Shown here: piece after piece, positions 17,764 to 27,345 of the stretch
How the letters are laid out: each line of letters starts with the position of its first letter
How positions within the stretch are numbered: position 1 is the first letter of the stretch
NCBI RefSeq assembly: GCF_013466985.1
Contig: NZ_CP059164.1
Coordinates: forward strand, 3,667,001-3,731,000
Source of the DNA: Nocardioides ungokensis
Lineage (GTDB): Bacteria > Actinomycetota > Actinomycetes > Propionibacteriales > Nocardioidaceae
Direction of reading: 5' to 3'
Length of the DNA: 64,000 nucleotides
The notes under the pieces: generated by a model
What the model was told of the DNA's origin: nothing
What the model saw: only the letters and a program-made list of their open reading frames with translations
The model's database searches: none
Position numbers and translations under genes: made by a program

Positions 17764-19050
17764 TCAGCCGATCCGGTCGATGACCAGCGGCGTGGGGTCG
17801 TACGCCGCGTTGTCGGCGTCGATGTCGTAGCCGCCCTCGAGCGAGGCCAGCGCGCGTTCGAAGCGCTCCGGCTCGTCGGTGAGCAGCGTGAACAGCGGCT
17901 CGCCCTCCGCGACCTTGTCGCCCGGGCGCGCGTGCCAGACCACGCCCGCGCCGTCCTGCACGGCGTCTCCGGCCTTGGCGCGCCCGGCACCGAGGCGCCA
18001 CGCGGCCATGCCGACCGCCATCGCGTCCAGCCGGGTGAGCACGCCGGAGGCAGGGGCGCCCACGACGTGCTGCTCGCGCGCCTCGCGCATCGGGGCGTCG
18101 GGGTCGCCGTCCTGGGCGCGGACCATCGCCCGCCACACGTCCATCGCGGAGCCGTCGGCGAGCTTGTCGGCGGGGTCCACGTCGGTGACACCGGCGCCGG
18201 CGAGCATCTCGCGGGCCAGCGCCAGGGTCAGCTCGACCACGTCGGCCGGGCCGCCCCCGGCCAGCACCTCGACGGACTCGGCGACCTCGATCGCGTTGCC
18301 GGCGGTGCGGCCCAGCGGCGTGGACATGTCGGTGAGCAGGGCGACGGTGCGCACCCCGGCGTCGGTGCCGAGCTCGACCATGGTGGTGGCCAGCTCGCGG
18401 GCGCGGTCGACGTCCTTCATGAACGCGCCGGTGCCGACCTTGACGTCGAGGACCAGCGACCCGGTGCCCTCGGCGATCTTCTTCGACATGATCGACGAGG
18501 CGATCAGCGGGATCGCCTCGACGGTCGCGGTGACGTCACGCAGGGCGTAGAGCTTCTTGTCCGCCGGCGCCAGCCCGTCGCCGGCGGCGCAGATCACCGC
18601 GCCGACCGACTCGAGCTGGGCGAACATCTCCTCGTTGGTCAGGGCCGCACGCCAGCCCGGGATGGACTCGAGCTTGTCCAGCGTGCCGCCGGTGTGGCCC
18701 AGACCGCGGCCCGAGAGCTGCGGCACCGCCACGCCGCAGGCCGCCACCAGCGGGGCCAGCGGCAGGGTGATCTTGTCGCCCACGCCACCGGTGGAGTGCT
18801 TGTCGGCCGTGGGCCGCGACAGGGTCGAGAAGTCCATCCGCTCCCCCGATGCGATCATGGCGTCGGTCCAGCGCGAGATCTCGCGACGGTTCATCCCGTT
18901 GAGCAGGATCGCCATCGCCAGCGCCGACATCTGGGCGTCGTCGACCGCGCCCCGGGTGTAGGCGTCGATCACCCAGTCGATCTGGCTGTCGCTCAGCTCG
19001 CCTCGGTCGCGCTTGGCCGTGATCACCTCGACGGCGTCGTGCTGCGGCAT
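17764..19050 (-). CDS. deoA: Thymidine phosphorylase
   Basis: 428 aa enzyme that splits thymidine or deoxyuridine with phosphate to give the base and deoxyribose-1-phosphate. The glycosyltransferase family 3 fold shows in AILLNGMNRREISRWTDAM, the phosphate-binding DKHSTGGVGDKITLPLAP, SGRGLGHTGGTLDKLES and the substrate lysine region IMSKKIAEGT, VLDVKVGTGAFM. A C-terminal PYNP-type domain (RPGDKVAEGEPLFTLLTD) is present. It is the last gene of the bmp-transporter-cdd-deoA operon, 37 bases after cdd, with GAGGGAG upstream of ATG 19050. Confidence 0.94.
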   Translation of the reverse strand: MPQHDAVEVITAKRDRGELSDSQIDWVIDAYTRGAVDDAQMSALAMAILLNGMNRREISRWTDAMIASGERMDFSTLSRPTADKHSTGGVGDKITLPLAPLVAACGVAVPQLSGRGLGHTGGTLDKLESIPGWRAALTNEEMFAQLESVGAVICAAGDGLAPADKKLYALRDVTATVEAIPLIASSIMSKKIAEGTGSLVLDVKVGTGAFMKDVDRARELATTMVELGTDAGVRTVALLTDMSTPLGRTAGNAIEVAESVEVLAGGGPADVVELTLALAREMLAGAGVTDVDPADKLADGSAMDVWRAMVRAQDGDPDAPMREAREQHVVGAPASGVLTRLDAMAVGMAAWRLGAGRAKAGDAVQDGAGVVWHARPGDKVAEGEPLFTLLTDEPERFERALASLEGGYDIDADNAAYDPTPLVIDRIG

Positions 19051-19087
19051 GTCTCCCTCTCGTTCGCCCGCGTGGGGCAGGTCCAGG

Positions 19088-19486
19088 TCAGTGGAGGTCG
19101 TCGGGGCCGAAGGCCTGCGGCAGGACCTCGGCCATCGTGCGCAGCCCGTGCGGGGTCATCAGCACCAGGTCGTCGCCGCCCTGCTCGAAGAGCAGCTGGC
19201 GGCAGCGGCCGCAGGGCATGATCACCTCGCCCGAGCCGTTGACGCACACGAAGTGGGTCAGCCGGCCCCCGCCGGTCGCGTGCAGCTGCGACACGACGCC
19301 GCACTCGGCGCACAGCGTGACGCCGTACGCCGCGTTCTCGACGTTGCAGCCGACCAGCAGCCGCCCGTCGTCCGCGAGCGCCGCGGCGCCCACGTGGAAG
19401 TTGCTGTACGGCGCGTAGGCGTGCCCCGCGACCTCCACGGCGGCGTCCCGCAGGGACTCCCAGTCGACGCTCGACCCGTCGGTCAC
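19088..19486 (-). CDS. cdd: Cytidine deaminase
   Basis: 132 aa zinc enzyme deaminating cytidine and deoxycytidine to uridine forms. APYSNFHVGAAAL, GCNVENAAYGVTLCAEC and MPCGRCRQLLFE give the substrate and zinc residues of the small tetrameric cytidine deaminase type. Start GTG 19486, 2 bases after the permease stop at 19489, supports coexpression with the nucleoside transporter. The product is a substrate route into DeoA downstream. Confidence 0.93.
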   Translation of the reverse strand: MTDGSSVDWESLRDAAVEVAGHAYAPYSNFHVGAAALADDGRLLVGCNVENAAYGVTLCAECGVVSQLHATGGGRLTHFVCVNGSGEVIMPCGRCRQLLFEQGGDDLVLMTPHGLRTMAEVLPQAFGPDDLH

Positions 19487-19488
19487 GA

Positions 19489-20828
19489 TCAGCTCTTCAC
19501 GTACGGCTCGCCGTCGGCGGCCGGCGGGCGGACCCGACCGACGAAGCCGGCGACCGCGATGATCGTGGCGAGGTACGGCGAGGCCCGCAGCAGCTCCGGC
19601 GGGAACTTGCCCAGCAGGGCCAGCTGGCTCTGCAGGGTCCACATGAAGCCGAAGAACAGTGCCGCGAGCGAGGCCCAGATCGGGTGCCAACGACCCATGA
19701 TCACCGCGGCCAGCGCGATGAAGCCGTTGCCGGCCGAGGCGTCCTGGTCGAAGGAGCCGGTAGAGCCGACGGTGAAGTAGGCGCCGCCGAGGCCCGCGAA
19801 GACGCCGCCGAGCAGCACCGCCTGCCAGCGGATCCGGTTGACCTTGATGCGACCGTGTCGGCGGCCGTCGGGTGCTCGCCCACCGAGCGGACCCGCAGGC
19901 CCCACCGGGTCTGGAAGAGCAGCACGGTCACGAACGCCACCGAGATGTACATCAGGTAGACCAGCAGCGTCTGGTTGAACAGCGTCGGCCCGATGACCGG
20001 GATCTTCGTCAGCGAGGCGGCGATCGGCGAGAGCACCGGCATGTTCGCGTCCGGCATCGGGGCCAGGATCAGCGGCTCGTTGAGGTAGGACTTGATCGAC
20101 GGGTCGTCCGGGATCTGGCTCAGCAGGAAGTTCGTGAGACCGGTCGCCAGCGCGATCAGCACGACGCCGAGCACGACCTGGTTGACCTGGTAGCGCAGCG
20201 CGAACACCGCGAGCAGGGCCGCGATCCCGACACCGGCGACGATGCCGCCGAGCAGGCCCATCTCCGCGCTGTAGAAGGCGCTGGAGGCCACCGAGGCGAA
20301 GAACGCCCCGGTGAGGAACTGGCCCTCGATCGCGATGTTGATGACACCCGCGCGTTCGCACAGGCAGCCGGCCAGGGCGCCGAACACCAGCGGCGTCGCC
20401 AGCTTGACCGTGCCCGGCAGCGGATTGACTATCACCAGCGTGCCGGCAAGGGAGTTGGTCTGGTCGGCGTAGGACCAGACGATGAAGCCGACGAAGAAGG
20501 CGACGCCCACCACGACCGAGATCAACGCGCCCAGGGCCCCTCGGGGGATCTTGTTGATCGCCGCCGCGCCCGTTGCCAGCAGCGCGACCCCGAAGCAGGC
20601 CCAGACCACCGCCAGCCCGTTGAGGTCCTTGGGCGGGTTGTCCTGGCTCACCGTGTCACCGAGCGTGTAGGACACCGTCGCGTTCGAGATGTCGAGGGCG
20701 AACCACAGGAGCAGCAGCGCCACGATCGCGAAGACCACGACGAGCTTGACCTGGCGTCGTACATCGGCGCGGTCACGGACGTCGACGACGTCCGCCTGCT
20801 CAACCTCAGTCACAACTGCGGCGCTCAT
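19489..20828 (-). CDS. Nucleoside ABC transporter permease 2 (YufQ-like), one frameshift
   Basis: About 446 aa inner-membrane permease of the BMP/ribose-type ABC importers, with roughly ten helices. The branch marker FGALAGCLCERAGVINIAIEGQFL and later GLGGAYFTVGSTGSFDQD and NGFIALAAVIMGRWHPIW are typical of nucleoside-uptake permeases. The frame breaks near 19850, where RSVGEHPTAADTV must join KVNRIRWQAVLL. ATG 20828 overlaps the stop of the first permease (ATGA). Works with the adjacent permease, ATPase and lipoprotein. Confidence 0.88.
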
Positions 20829-22046
20829 CCGCCCCATCCCTTCGCCATCACGGTCTTGTTCTCGTCGGTGGACTTCATCCGCATGATCCCCTGCACCAGC
20901 GCGGTGCCGCCACGAAGAGCACGATGAGGGCCTGGAGGATCTGGGTGAGCTCCTTGGGCGTCGCCGCGGGGCTCGCCTGCATCGCCACGCCGCCGACGCT
21001 GAGTGCGCCGAACAGCAGGCCGGCCAGGACCGTGCCGATCGGGGTGGCCCGGCCCAGCAGCGCGACGGTGATCGCGTCGAAGCCGATCGAGCCGGCCATG
21101 GTCGGGCTCAGCGAGTCGTGGTGCCCCAGGATGCCCATCGTGGCCGCGAGGCCTGCCAGGGCACCGGCGATGATCATCGCGGCCGTGTAGACGGCCGGGA
21201 CGTTCATGCCCGCCGTGCGCGACGCGTCCGGGTTGGCGCCGACGGCCCGCATCTCGAAGCCGAGGGTGGACCGGTTGAGGATCCACCAGACCAGCACCGC
21301 CGCCAGGAACGCGGCGAGCACGCCGAGGTGGAGGTTCCCGATCGACGGGAAGGTGGCCGAGTCGTTCACCGGCGGCGACTGGGTGTTGTCGCTGCCCGGG
21401 CGCTGGAAGGCGTTCTTGCCCAGGCAGTAGATCAGCAGCGCCGCGGCGAGGTAGTTCATCATGATCGTGGTGATGACCTCGTGGGCACCCGTGCGGGCCT
21501 TGAGCACGCCAGCGATGCCGCCCCAGAGCGCGCCACCGAGCATGCCGGCCACGAGCGCGGCCAGCAGGTGGATGCCCGGGGGCAGGTCCCAGGTGAAGCC
21601 GACGTACCCCCCGCCAGCGCACCGAGGATGAGCTGGCCCTGGGCACCGATGTTGAACAGGCCGGCGCGGAACGCCAGCGTCACGCCCAGGCCGGCGCAGA
21701 TCAGCGGCGCCGAGCGCACCAGCGTGGTGCCCATCGCGGAGGTGGAGCCCACCGAGCCGGTGAGCAGCGCCCAGTAGGACTCGCCGACGGCGTGGGCGGC
21801 CTCGGAGAAGAAGTCCCAGGGGTAGGAGAAGAAGTACGGCAGGGTCTCGAGGACGGCCTGGCTGGAGAAGGCGATCAGCACCGCGCCGATGAGCAGCGCC
21901 AGGACGAACGCGGCGATCGTGGTCTTGACCGTCGGGATCCAGTCGGCGGCGGCGATCGGGCGGCGGGTCGGCTTCTGCTCGGCGGTCCCGGGTGCCTGGA
22001 CGTCCTCGGGCTCGGGTGCGGCCTGGGTCTTGGGTTCGGTGCTCAT
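20825..22046 (-). CDS. Nucleoside ABC transporter permease 1 (YufP-like), two frameshifts
   Basis: About 406 aa permease partner. Family segments: RSAPLICAGLGVTLAFRAGL, FNIGAQGQLILGALAG, ARTGAHEVITTIMMNYLA, RAVGANPDASRTAGMNV and GFDAITVALLGRATPIG. A proline-rich cytoplasmic N-terminus precedes the first helix. Frame breaks lie near 21612, in a G-run, and near 20911; repairing both yields a continuous protein ending KTVMAKGWGG. ATG 22046 overlaps the ATPase stop, and the stop overlaps the next permease start, so the three transporter genes are tightly coupled. Confidence 0.88.
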
Positions 22047-23564
22047 CTCGTTGCCTCTGCTGCCTCGGCGGGAGCGTGCGCACCGGCCATCATCAGGCCG
22101 ATCTCCTCGCGGGCGATGTCGGGGGTGACGGTGCCGACGATGCGACCGTCGTACATGACGGCGATCCGGTCGGACAGGGCGTAGATCTCGTCCAGCTCGG
22201 TCGACACGATGACCACCGCCACGCCCTTGTCGCGCTCGGCGATGATCCGCTTGTGGATGAACTCGATCGATCCCACGTCGACGCCGCGCGTCGGCTGGGA
22301 GGCGATCAGGACCTTCAGCGGCCGGGAGAACTCCCGGGCCACGACGACCTTCTGCTGGTTGCCGCCCGAGAGGGAGCTGACGGTGCTCTCCATCGACTCG
22401 GTGCGGATGTCGAACTCCTCGATCCGGTGCGCGGCGTTCTCCTCGAGCGCGTCCAGCCTCAGGGCCAGGCCGCGGGAGAACTCCTTCTCGCGGTAGAGGT
22501 CGAGGACGAGGTTCTCGCGGACGGTGAACGCGCCGACGTACCCGTCGTGGGAGCGGTCCTCGGGGATGTAGCCGATGCCCTCCGCGAGGCTCTCGCGCGG
22601 GCCGTGCTTGCGGATGTCCTTGCCGTCGATGGTGATCTCGCCGGCGTCGGGCTTGACCAGGCCGAGCAGCGACTTGATCAGCTCGGTCTGCCCGTTGCCC
22701 TGGACGCCCGCGATGCCGAGGACCTCGCCGGCGCGGGCCTCGAACGAGACGTCCTTGACGACCTGGACGCCCCGCGGGTCGACGACGGTGACGTCCTTGA
22801 CCTCGAGCACCGGAGCGCCGACCGCGGCGGGCTCCTTGTCGACGGTCAGCTTCACCGACCGGCCGACCATCATCTCGGCGAGCTCCGCCTCGGAGGCGCT
22901 GGGGTCGGCGGTGCCGACGACCTTGCCGCGGCGGATCACGCTGATCCGGTCGCCGATCGCCTTCACCTCGCGCAGCTTGTGGGTGATGAAGATGATCGAG
23001 GTGCCCTGCTTCTTCAGCTCGCGCATGATGCCCATGAGCTCGTCGATCTCCTGCGGCGTCAGCACCGCGGTCGGCTCGTCGAGGATCAGCACCTTCGCGT
23101 GGTTGGCCAGCGCCTTGATGATCTCGACGCGCTGCTGCACGCCGACGGGGATCTCCTCGACCAGCGCGTCGGGGTCGACCGCGAGCCGGTACGTCGTGGA
23201 CAGCTCCCGCACCAGGTCGGCCGCGGCCGAGCGGTTGAGGAAGCCCAGGCCACGGGTCTGCTCACGGCCCAGCATCACGTTCTCGGCGACCGTGAAGACC
23301 GGGATCAGCATGAAGTGCTGGTGCACCATGCCGATGCCGGCGGCGATCGCGTCGCCCGGCGAGCCGAACTTCACGGGCTCCCCGTCGACGAGCAGCTCTC
23401 CCTCGGTGGGCTCGAGCAGCCCGTAGAGCATGTTCATCAGCGGACTTGCCCGCGCCGTTCTCCCCGAGGAGGCAGTGGATCTCCCGGCTCGATCGTGAGG
23501 TCGATCTGGTCGTTCGTGTGAACGTCCCGAACCTCTTCGTCAGCCCCCGGATCTCCAGCTTCAT
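22043..23564 (-). CDS. Nucleoside ABC transporter ATP-binding protein (tandem domains), frameshifted N-terminus
   Basis: About 507 aa with two fused nucleotide-binding domains, as in sugar/nucleoside import ATPases. Domain 1: GENGAGKS (Walker A), PVGVQQRVEIIKAL (signature-like), VLILDEPTAVLTP (Walker B). Domain 2: GVQGNGQTELIKSL, SSLSGGNQQKVVVARE, LIASQPTRGVDVGS; here the usual DEP of Walker B is replaced by SQP, common in the second domain. Three indels fall in about 23440-23530. Start ATG 23564 (MKLEIRGLTKRFG). It follows the lipoprotein gene after a strong hairpin. Confidence 0.9.
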
Positions 23565-23630
23565 CGTTCTCCTTTGAACGTGTGACTCGCGGCCTCCCGC
23601 GGCGCGGGAACCAGAAGAGCGTAGAACGCG

Positions 23631-23665
23631 GGAAGCCGGGTCGGTAACTTACCGACCCGGCTTCC
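23631..23665 (-). terminator. Strong hairpin between bmp gene and ABC ATPase gene
   Basis: Perfect inverted repeat with 17-base arms (GGAAGCCGGGTCGGTAA and its complement) separated by one base; in RNA this gives about a 14-bp stem with a 7-base loop. It lies in the 125-base gap after the substrate-binding lipoprotein and before the ATPase. It may be a partial terminator or a 3' stabiliser that lets the binding protein be made in excess over the membrane parts. Confidence 0.75.
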
Positions 23666-23689
23666 TGCGGTAACGAACGGGGCTGGCGG

Positions 23690-24768
23690 TCAGCCGACCT
23701 TCAGCGTGCCGTCGATGATCTGCTGCTTGAGCTGGTCGATCTTGTCCTTGACGCTCTGGTCGATCGTCGAGTCGGCGTCGTGGTAGGGCGCCAGGCCGAC
23801 ACCGTTGTTGGCCAGGGTGCCGACGTAGACCTTGTTGTTGAAGGTGCCGTCGACGGCGTCCTTGATGGCGGTCTCCACGGCGACGTCCATGCCCTTCATG
23901 ACCGAGGTCAGGAGCACGTCGCAGTACTCGGCGGCCGAGACGCAGCCGTCGGTGTCGACCCAGATCGCGTGGACGCCCTTGTCCTTGGCGGCCTGCAGGC
24001 CACCGAGGCCGGCGGGGCCGGCGACCGGGAAGATGATGTCAGCACCCTGCTGGATCATGCCCTCGGCGACCGACTGGCCCTTGGACTTGTCGTCGAAGGT
24101 GTTCAGGAACGAGCCGTCCTTGCCGTTCCAGCCCAGGAGCTTGACGTTCTTGTTGTTGTCGGTGTTGTACTTCTCGATCCCCTGGCGGAAGCCCTCCATG
24201 AAGATGGAGACGGTGGGGATGTTGAGACCACCGAAGGTGCCGACGATGCCGGACTTCGACTCCGCCGCGGCGAGGTAGCCCGCGAGGAACGACGGCTCGG
24301 CGGTGTTGAAGGTGAGGCCCTTGAGGTTCTTGGCGGGCTTCTCGTAGCCGAAGTCGACGATGGAGAAGTCGATCTTCGGGTTCGCCTTGGCGGCCGCCTC
24401 GGTGGCGTCACCGAGCAGGAAGCCGACCGTGGTGATTGAGTTGCAGCCCGCCTTGACCAGCTGGTTGATGTTGTCGGCGTACTCCGAGTCGGAGTTCGAC
24501 TCGACCTGGGCGGTCTGGACGCCGAGGTCTGCCTTGGCGTCGGTCAGGCCCTTGAGCGAGGTCTGGTTGAACGACTTGCGTCGAAGCCGCCGGAGTCCGA
24601 CACCTCGCACGCCTTGAAGTCCGGGTGGCTCTCCGCCGGGGCCGAGCTGCTCGGCGACGACGACGGCGAGCTGCCGCTGTCGGCGTTGTCCGACGGGCGG
24701 CTGCCACAGCCGGCCAGAACAAGTGCGGCGATACCAACGATCGTCGCGGTGCGTGCCGTCTTCTTCAC
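23690..24768 (-). CDS. BMP family nucleoside-binding lipoprotein, one frameshift
   Basis: About 359 aa substrate-binding protein of the Bmp/PnrA family. A lipoprotein signal (TATIVGIAALVLAGCGS, lipobox LAGC) and a Ser-rich linker precede the binding domain: FNQTSLKGLTDAKADLGV, SDSEYADNINQLVKAGCN, AEPSFLAGYLAAAESKSG, FPVAGPAGLGGLQAAKD and VLLTSVMKGMDVAV. Start GTG 24768 with a perfect AGGAGG upstream. The frame breaks near 24580, where GGFD joins KSFNQTS. It leads the transporter-cdd-deoA operon, pointing to uptake of nucleosides from outside. Confidence 0.9.
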
Positions 24769-24789
24769 GGCGCCTCCTGAAATTTGTGT

Positions 24790-24851
24790 GGGGTCTCGAG
24801 TGCGCCAGCCGATCGCCACGCACGCCGGGTCACACTAATGGTCGAGACCCC
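24790..24851. promoter_or_regulatory. Inverted repeat in the bmp operon control region
   Basis: GGGGTCTCGA (24790-24799) and its exact complement TCGAGACCCC (24842-24851) lie 42 bases apart in the only sizeable gap upstream of the nucleoside transporter operon. A TAGTGT (minus strand, inside the repeat) could be a -10 element. The arrangement could be two operator halves or a leader stem; no regulator is identified. Confidence 0.35.
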
Positions 24852-24888
24852 CCATCCGGGGCCAAGCGCCGCAGAATTTCTTACGTTG

Positions 24889-26091
24889 TTATAGGTCGGT
24901 GACCAAAGAACCCACGGCGGCGTTCGCCAGGACCCGTGCCCCGATGCCCGTGGCGCGCTCGTCGACGCGCAGGTTGCCCTGGTGCAGGTCGTACGTCGGG
25001 CCGCCCGGCGTGCGCGTGCCGAGCCGCGCCATCGCCCCCGGGACCTGGTCCAGGAGCCAGCCGAAGTCCTCGCCGCCGAGGCTCTGGTGGGCGGTGACCC
25101 GGCCCCGCTCCCCGAGGGCCCGGTGGACGGCCCCGGACATGATCCGGTGGGAGACCACCTCGTTGACGACCGGCGGGACGCCCTGCTGGTAGACCACGTG
25201 CGCCTTCACGCCGTACGGGCGGACGATGTCGTGGACCAGCTCGCGCACCAGCGCCTCGCACTCGGCCCAGGCGACGGCGTCGAGGATCCGCACGGTGCCG
25301 GCGGTCAGGCCCCGGTCCGGGATCACGTTGGCGGCGGCGCCGGCGTTCACGATGCCCCACACCAGGCTCACGCCGGAGCGCGGGTCCAGGCGCCGGGAGA
25401 GCATCGCGGGCAGCTCGGTGGTGACCTTGGCCAGGGCGAAGGTCAGGTCCCCGGTGAGGTGGGGGCGGGAGGTGTGGCCGCCGGTGCCCTCGAGCCGGAC
25501 CTCGACCCGGTCGGCCGCGCTGGTGAGCGGCCCGAGCCGGAGGCCCACCTGGCCCAGGTCGACGCCGGGGTCGCAGTGCAGGGCGAAGATCCGCTCGACG
25601 TCCGAGAGGACCCCGAGGCTGACCATGTGGAGGGCGCCACCCGGCATCACCTCCTCGGCCGGCTGGAAGAGCAGCCGGACGCGCCCGGGCAGCAGGCCGC
25701 GGGCATGCACCTCGCCGAGCGCCTGGGCGGCGCCGACCAGCGCCGCGGTGTGGACGTCGTGGCCGCAGGCGTGGGCGACACCGGGGACGGTGCTGGTCCA
25801 CGGGTCGGTGGTGGCGTCCTGGACCGGGAGCGCGTCGAGGTCCGCCCGCAGCGCGACCAGCGAGCCGCTGTCGCCGAGGTCCGCGACCAGGCCCGTCTGC
25901 GGCAGCCGGGTGACCCGCCAGCCGGCCTTCTCGACCGCCGCGGCGACCAGGTCGCCGGTCCGGGTCTCGGCCCAGGAGAGCTCGGGGTGGGCGTGCAGGT
26001 CACGGCGCAGCTCGACCAGCTCGTCGTCGTTGGTGGCGACGACCGAGTCGATGACGGAGGCTGCGGCGTCCACGGGCGTGTCGGAGGGCAT
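24889..26091 (-). CDS. M20 family amidohydrolase
   Basis: 400 aa zinc amidohydrolase of the M20D group (hippurate hydrolase/AmiA-type). Metal ligand motifs: LRRDLHAHPELSWAE, VALRADLDALPVQD, GVAHACGHDVHTAALVGAA, LLFQPAEEVMPGGA, the dimer-domain GGHTSRPHLTGD and LGGEDFGWLL. No signal peptide, so it acts in the cytoplasm. In M. tuberculosis, amiA1/amiB1 lie in the same region as deoD and pmmB, so its place beside the nucleoside genes is conserved context. Substrate is probably an N-acyl amino acid or peptide; not proven. Confidence 0.9.
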   Translation of the reverse strand: MPSDTPVDAAASVIDSVVATNDDELVELRRDLHAHPELSWAETRTGDLVAAAVEKAGWRVTRLPQTGLVADLGDSGSLVALRADLDALPVQDATTDPWTSTVPGVAHACGHDVHTAALVGAAQALGEVHARGLLPGRVRLLFQPAEEVMPGGALHMVSLGVLSDVERIFALHCDPGVDLGQVGLRLGPLTSAADRVEVRLEGTGGHTSRPHLTGDLTFALAKVTTELPAMLSRRLDPRSGVSLVWGIVNAGAAANVIPDRGLTAGTVRILDAVAWAECEALVRELVHDIVRPYGVKAHVVYQQGVPPVVNEVVSHRIMSGAVHRALGERGRVTAHQSLGGEDFGWLLDQVPGAMARLGTRTPGGPTYDLHQGNLRVDERATGIGARVLANAAVGSLVTDL

Positions 26092-26157
26092 CGGGACCGA
26101 GGTTAGTTCACCACCTCGTCCCGATGCCCTCCGGTTCAGCTCATCAGGCGCGCTGGG

Positions 26158-27224
26158 TCATCCGCCGAAGCGAACCAGCCTGCCTGCCGGCGTCTTGGCC
26201 AGCACGTTGGTCGTCGCGTAGACCTTGCCCTTCACGAACTCGACCGCAGCCGGCTGCACCGCCGACCGCCACGTGTGCGGCACGCTGCTGCCGTTGCGCA
26301 GCTTCGAGATCACACCGCCGAAGAGCTGGGACACGTAGACGTCGCCTCCGGGGTGACCGCCAGGCCGACCGCACCCGCGAAGCCCTTGGCGAGCAGCTCG
26401 GGTTCGGCGTTGACGGGGCTGATCGTGTAGACGCGGCTCTTCTTGCCCAGGCTGTTGTCCTCGGGACCACCGGTCAGGGCGGAGACGTAGAGCTCGCCGT
26501 GGGCGGCCTCGACGTCGGTCGGGACCGGCTCGAACCAGTACGTCAGCCCGACCGCGCACGCCGGGACGTGGTTGGCCTTCGCCGCCTTGGCCGAGATCTT
26601 GATCGGCACCGGTGGCAGCAGGATGGAGTCGGTGATGTGGCCGTTCTCGATGCGGAGGATGTCGTTGCCCGCCGCGTCGGCCACCCAGAGCGAGCCGAAT
26701 CCCGAGTCCGTGGCGTACGGGTGCGAGTCGACGATGCCCTTGTACTTGACCGGGAAGCCCTTCGGGAACTTCGAGGCACAGGCCTTCTTGATGTCGCGGA
26801 AGCCGTAGGTGACGCCCGAGTCGGGGTTCTTCCTCTTCTCGTAGGCGCCGACGTTGGCCACCGTCGTGACGTGCCCTGCCTTGTCGCGCTGCAGGACCGC
26901 CTGGCGCTTCTTGCCCGTCACGCTGAACGTGACGACGCCTTCGCGCACGGACGCCGCGCCGACCTCGACCCCCTTCGGCGCCTGGAAGATCGTCTGCGGG
27001 CTGTGGCCCGGCCGGATCTTCACCAGCGAGCCTGCGAAGTTCTGGCTGACGTAGGCGGTGCCGGTGGTCGTGATGGCCGCGGTCAGCGGGCTCACGAGAT
27101 GCCCGGCGATGATGGTCCGGCCTGCGCCCGCGGCGGACGCGCCGGTGGTGGTCGCGACGGCTGTTCCCGCCGCGGCGAGTGCGAGCGCCGTCAGGGCGCC
27201 CGTCATTCGGATGGTGGATTTCAT
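26158..27224 (-). CDS. Secreted ScyD/ScyE-like beta-propeller protein, one frameshift
   Basis: About 355 aa exported protein. Signal peptide MTGALTALALAAAGTAVATT ends at an Ala-rich site. The mature part has repeated propeller blades (GTAYVSQNFAGSLVKI, GSLWVADAAGNDILRIENG, HGELYVSALTGGPEDN, GKVYATTNVLAKTPAGRLV), the pattern of ScyD/ScyE family proteins. The frame shifts near 26345, where VTPEG joins DVYVSQLFGGVISKLR. Start ATG 27224 with GGGAGG upstream. Role unknown; the family name comes from a cyanobacterial pigment cluster and does not imply that function here. Confidence 0.75.
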
Positions 27225-27345
27225 CGAGTTGTCCCTCCCTGTCGATGATTCTTCAGGGATCCTTGTGGACCTCACGCGTGCCTTGGGGCTCCGGCCGCCG
27301 ATTTACCCGGGACCGGGGATGTGGGGACGTAGCAGGCTCGTACGC

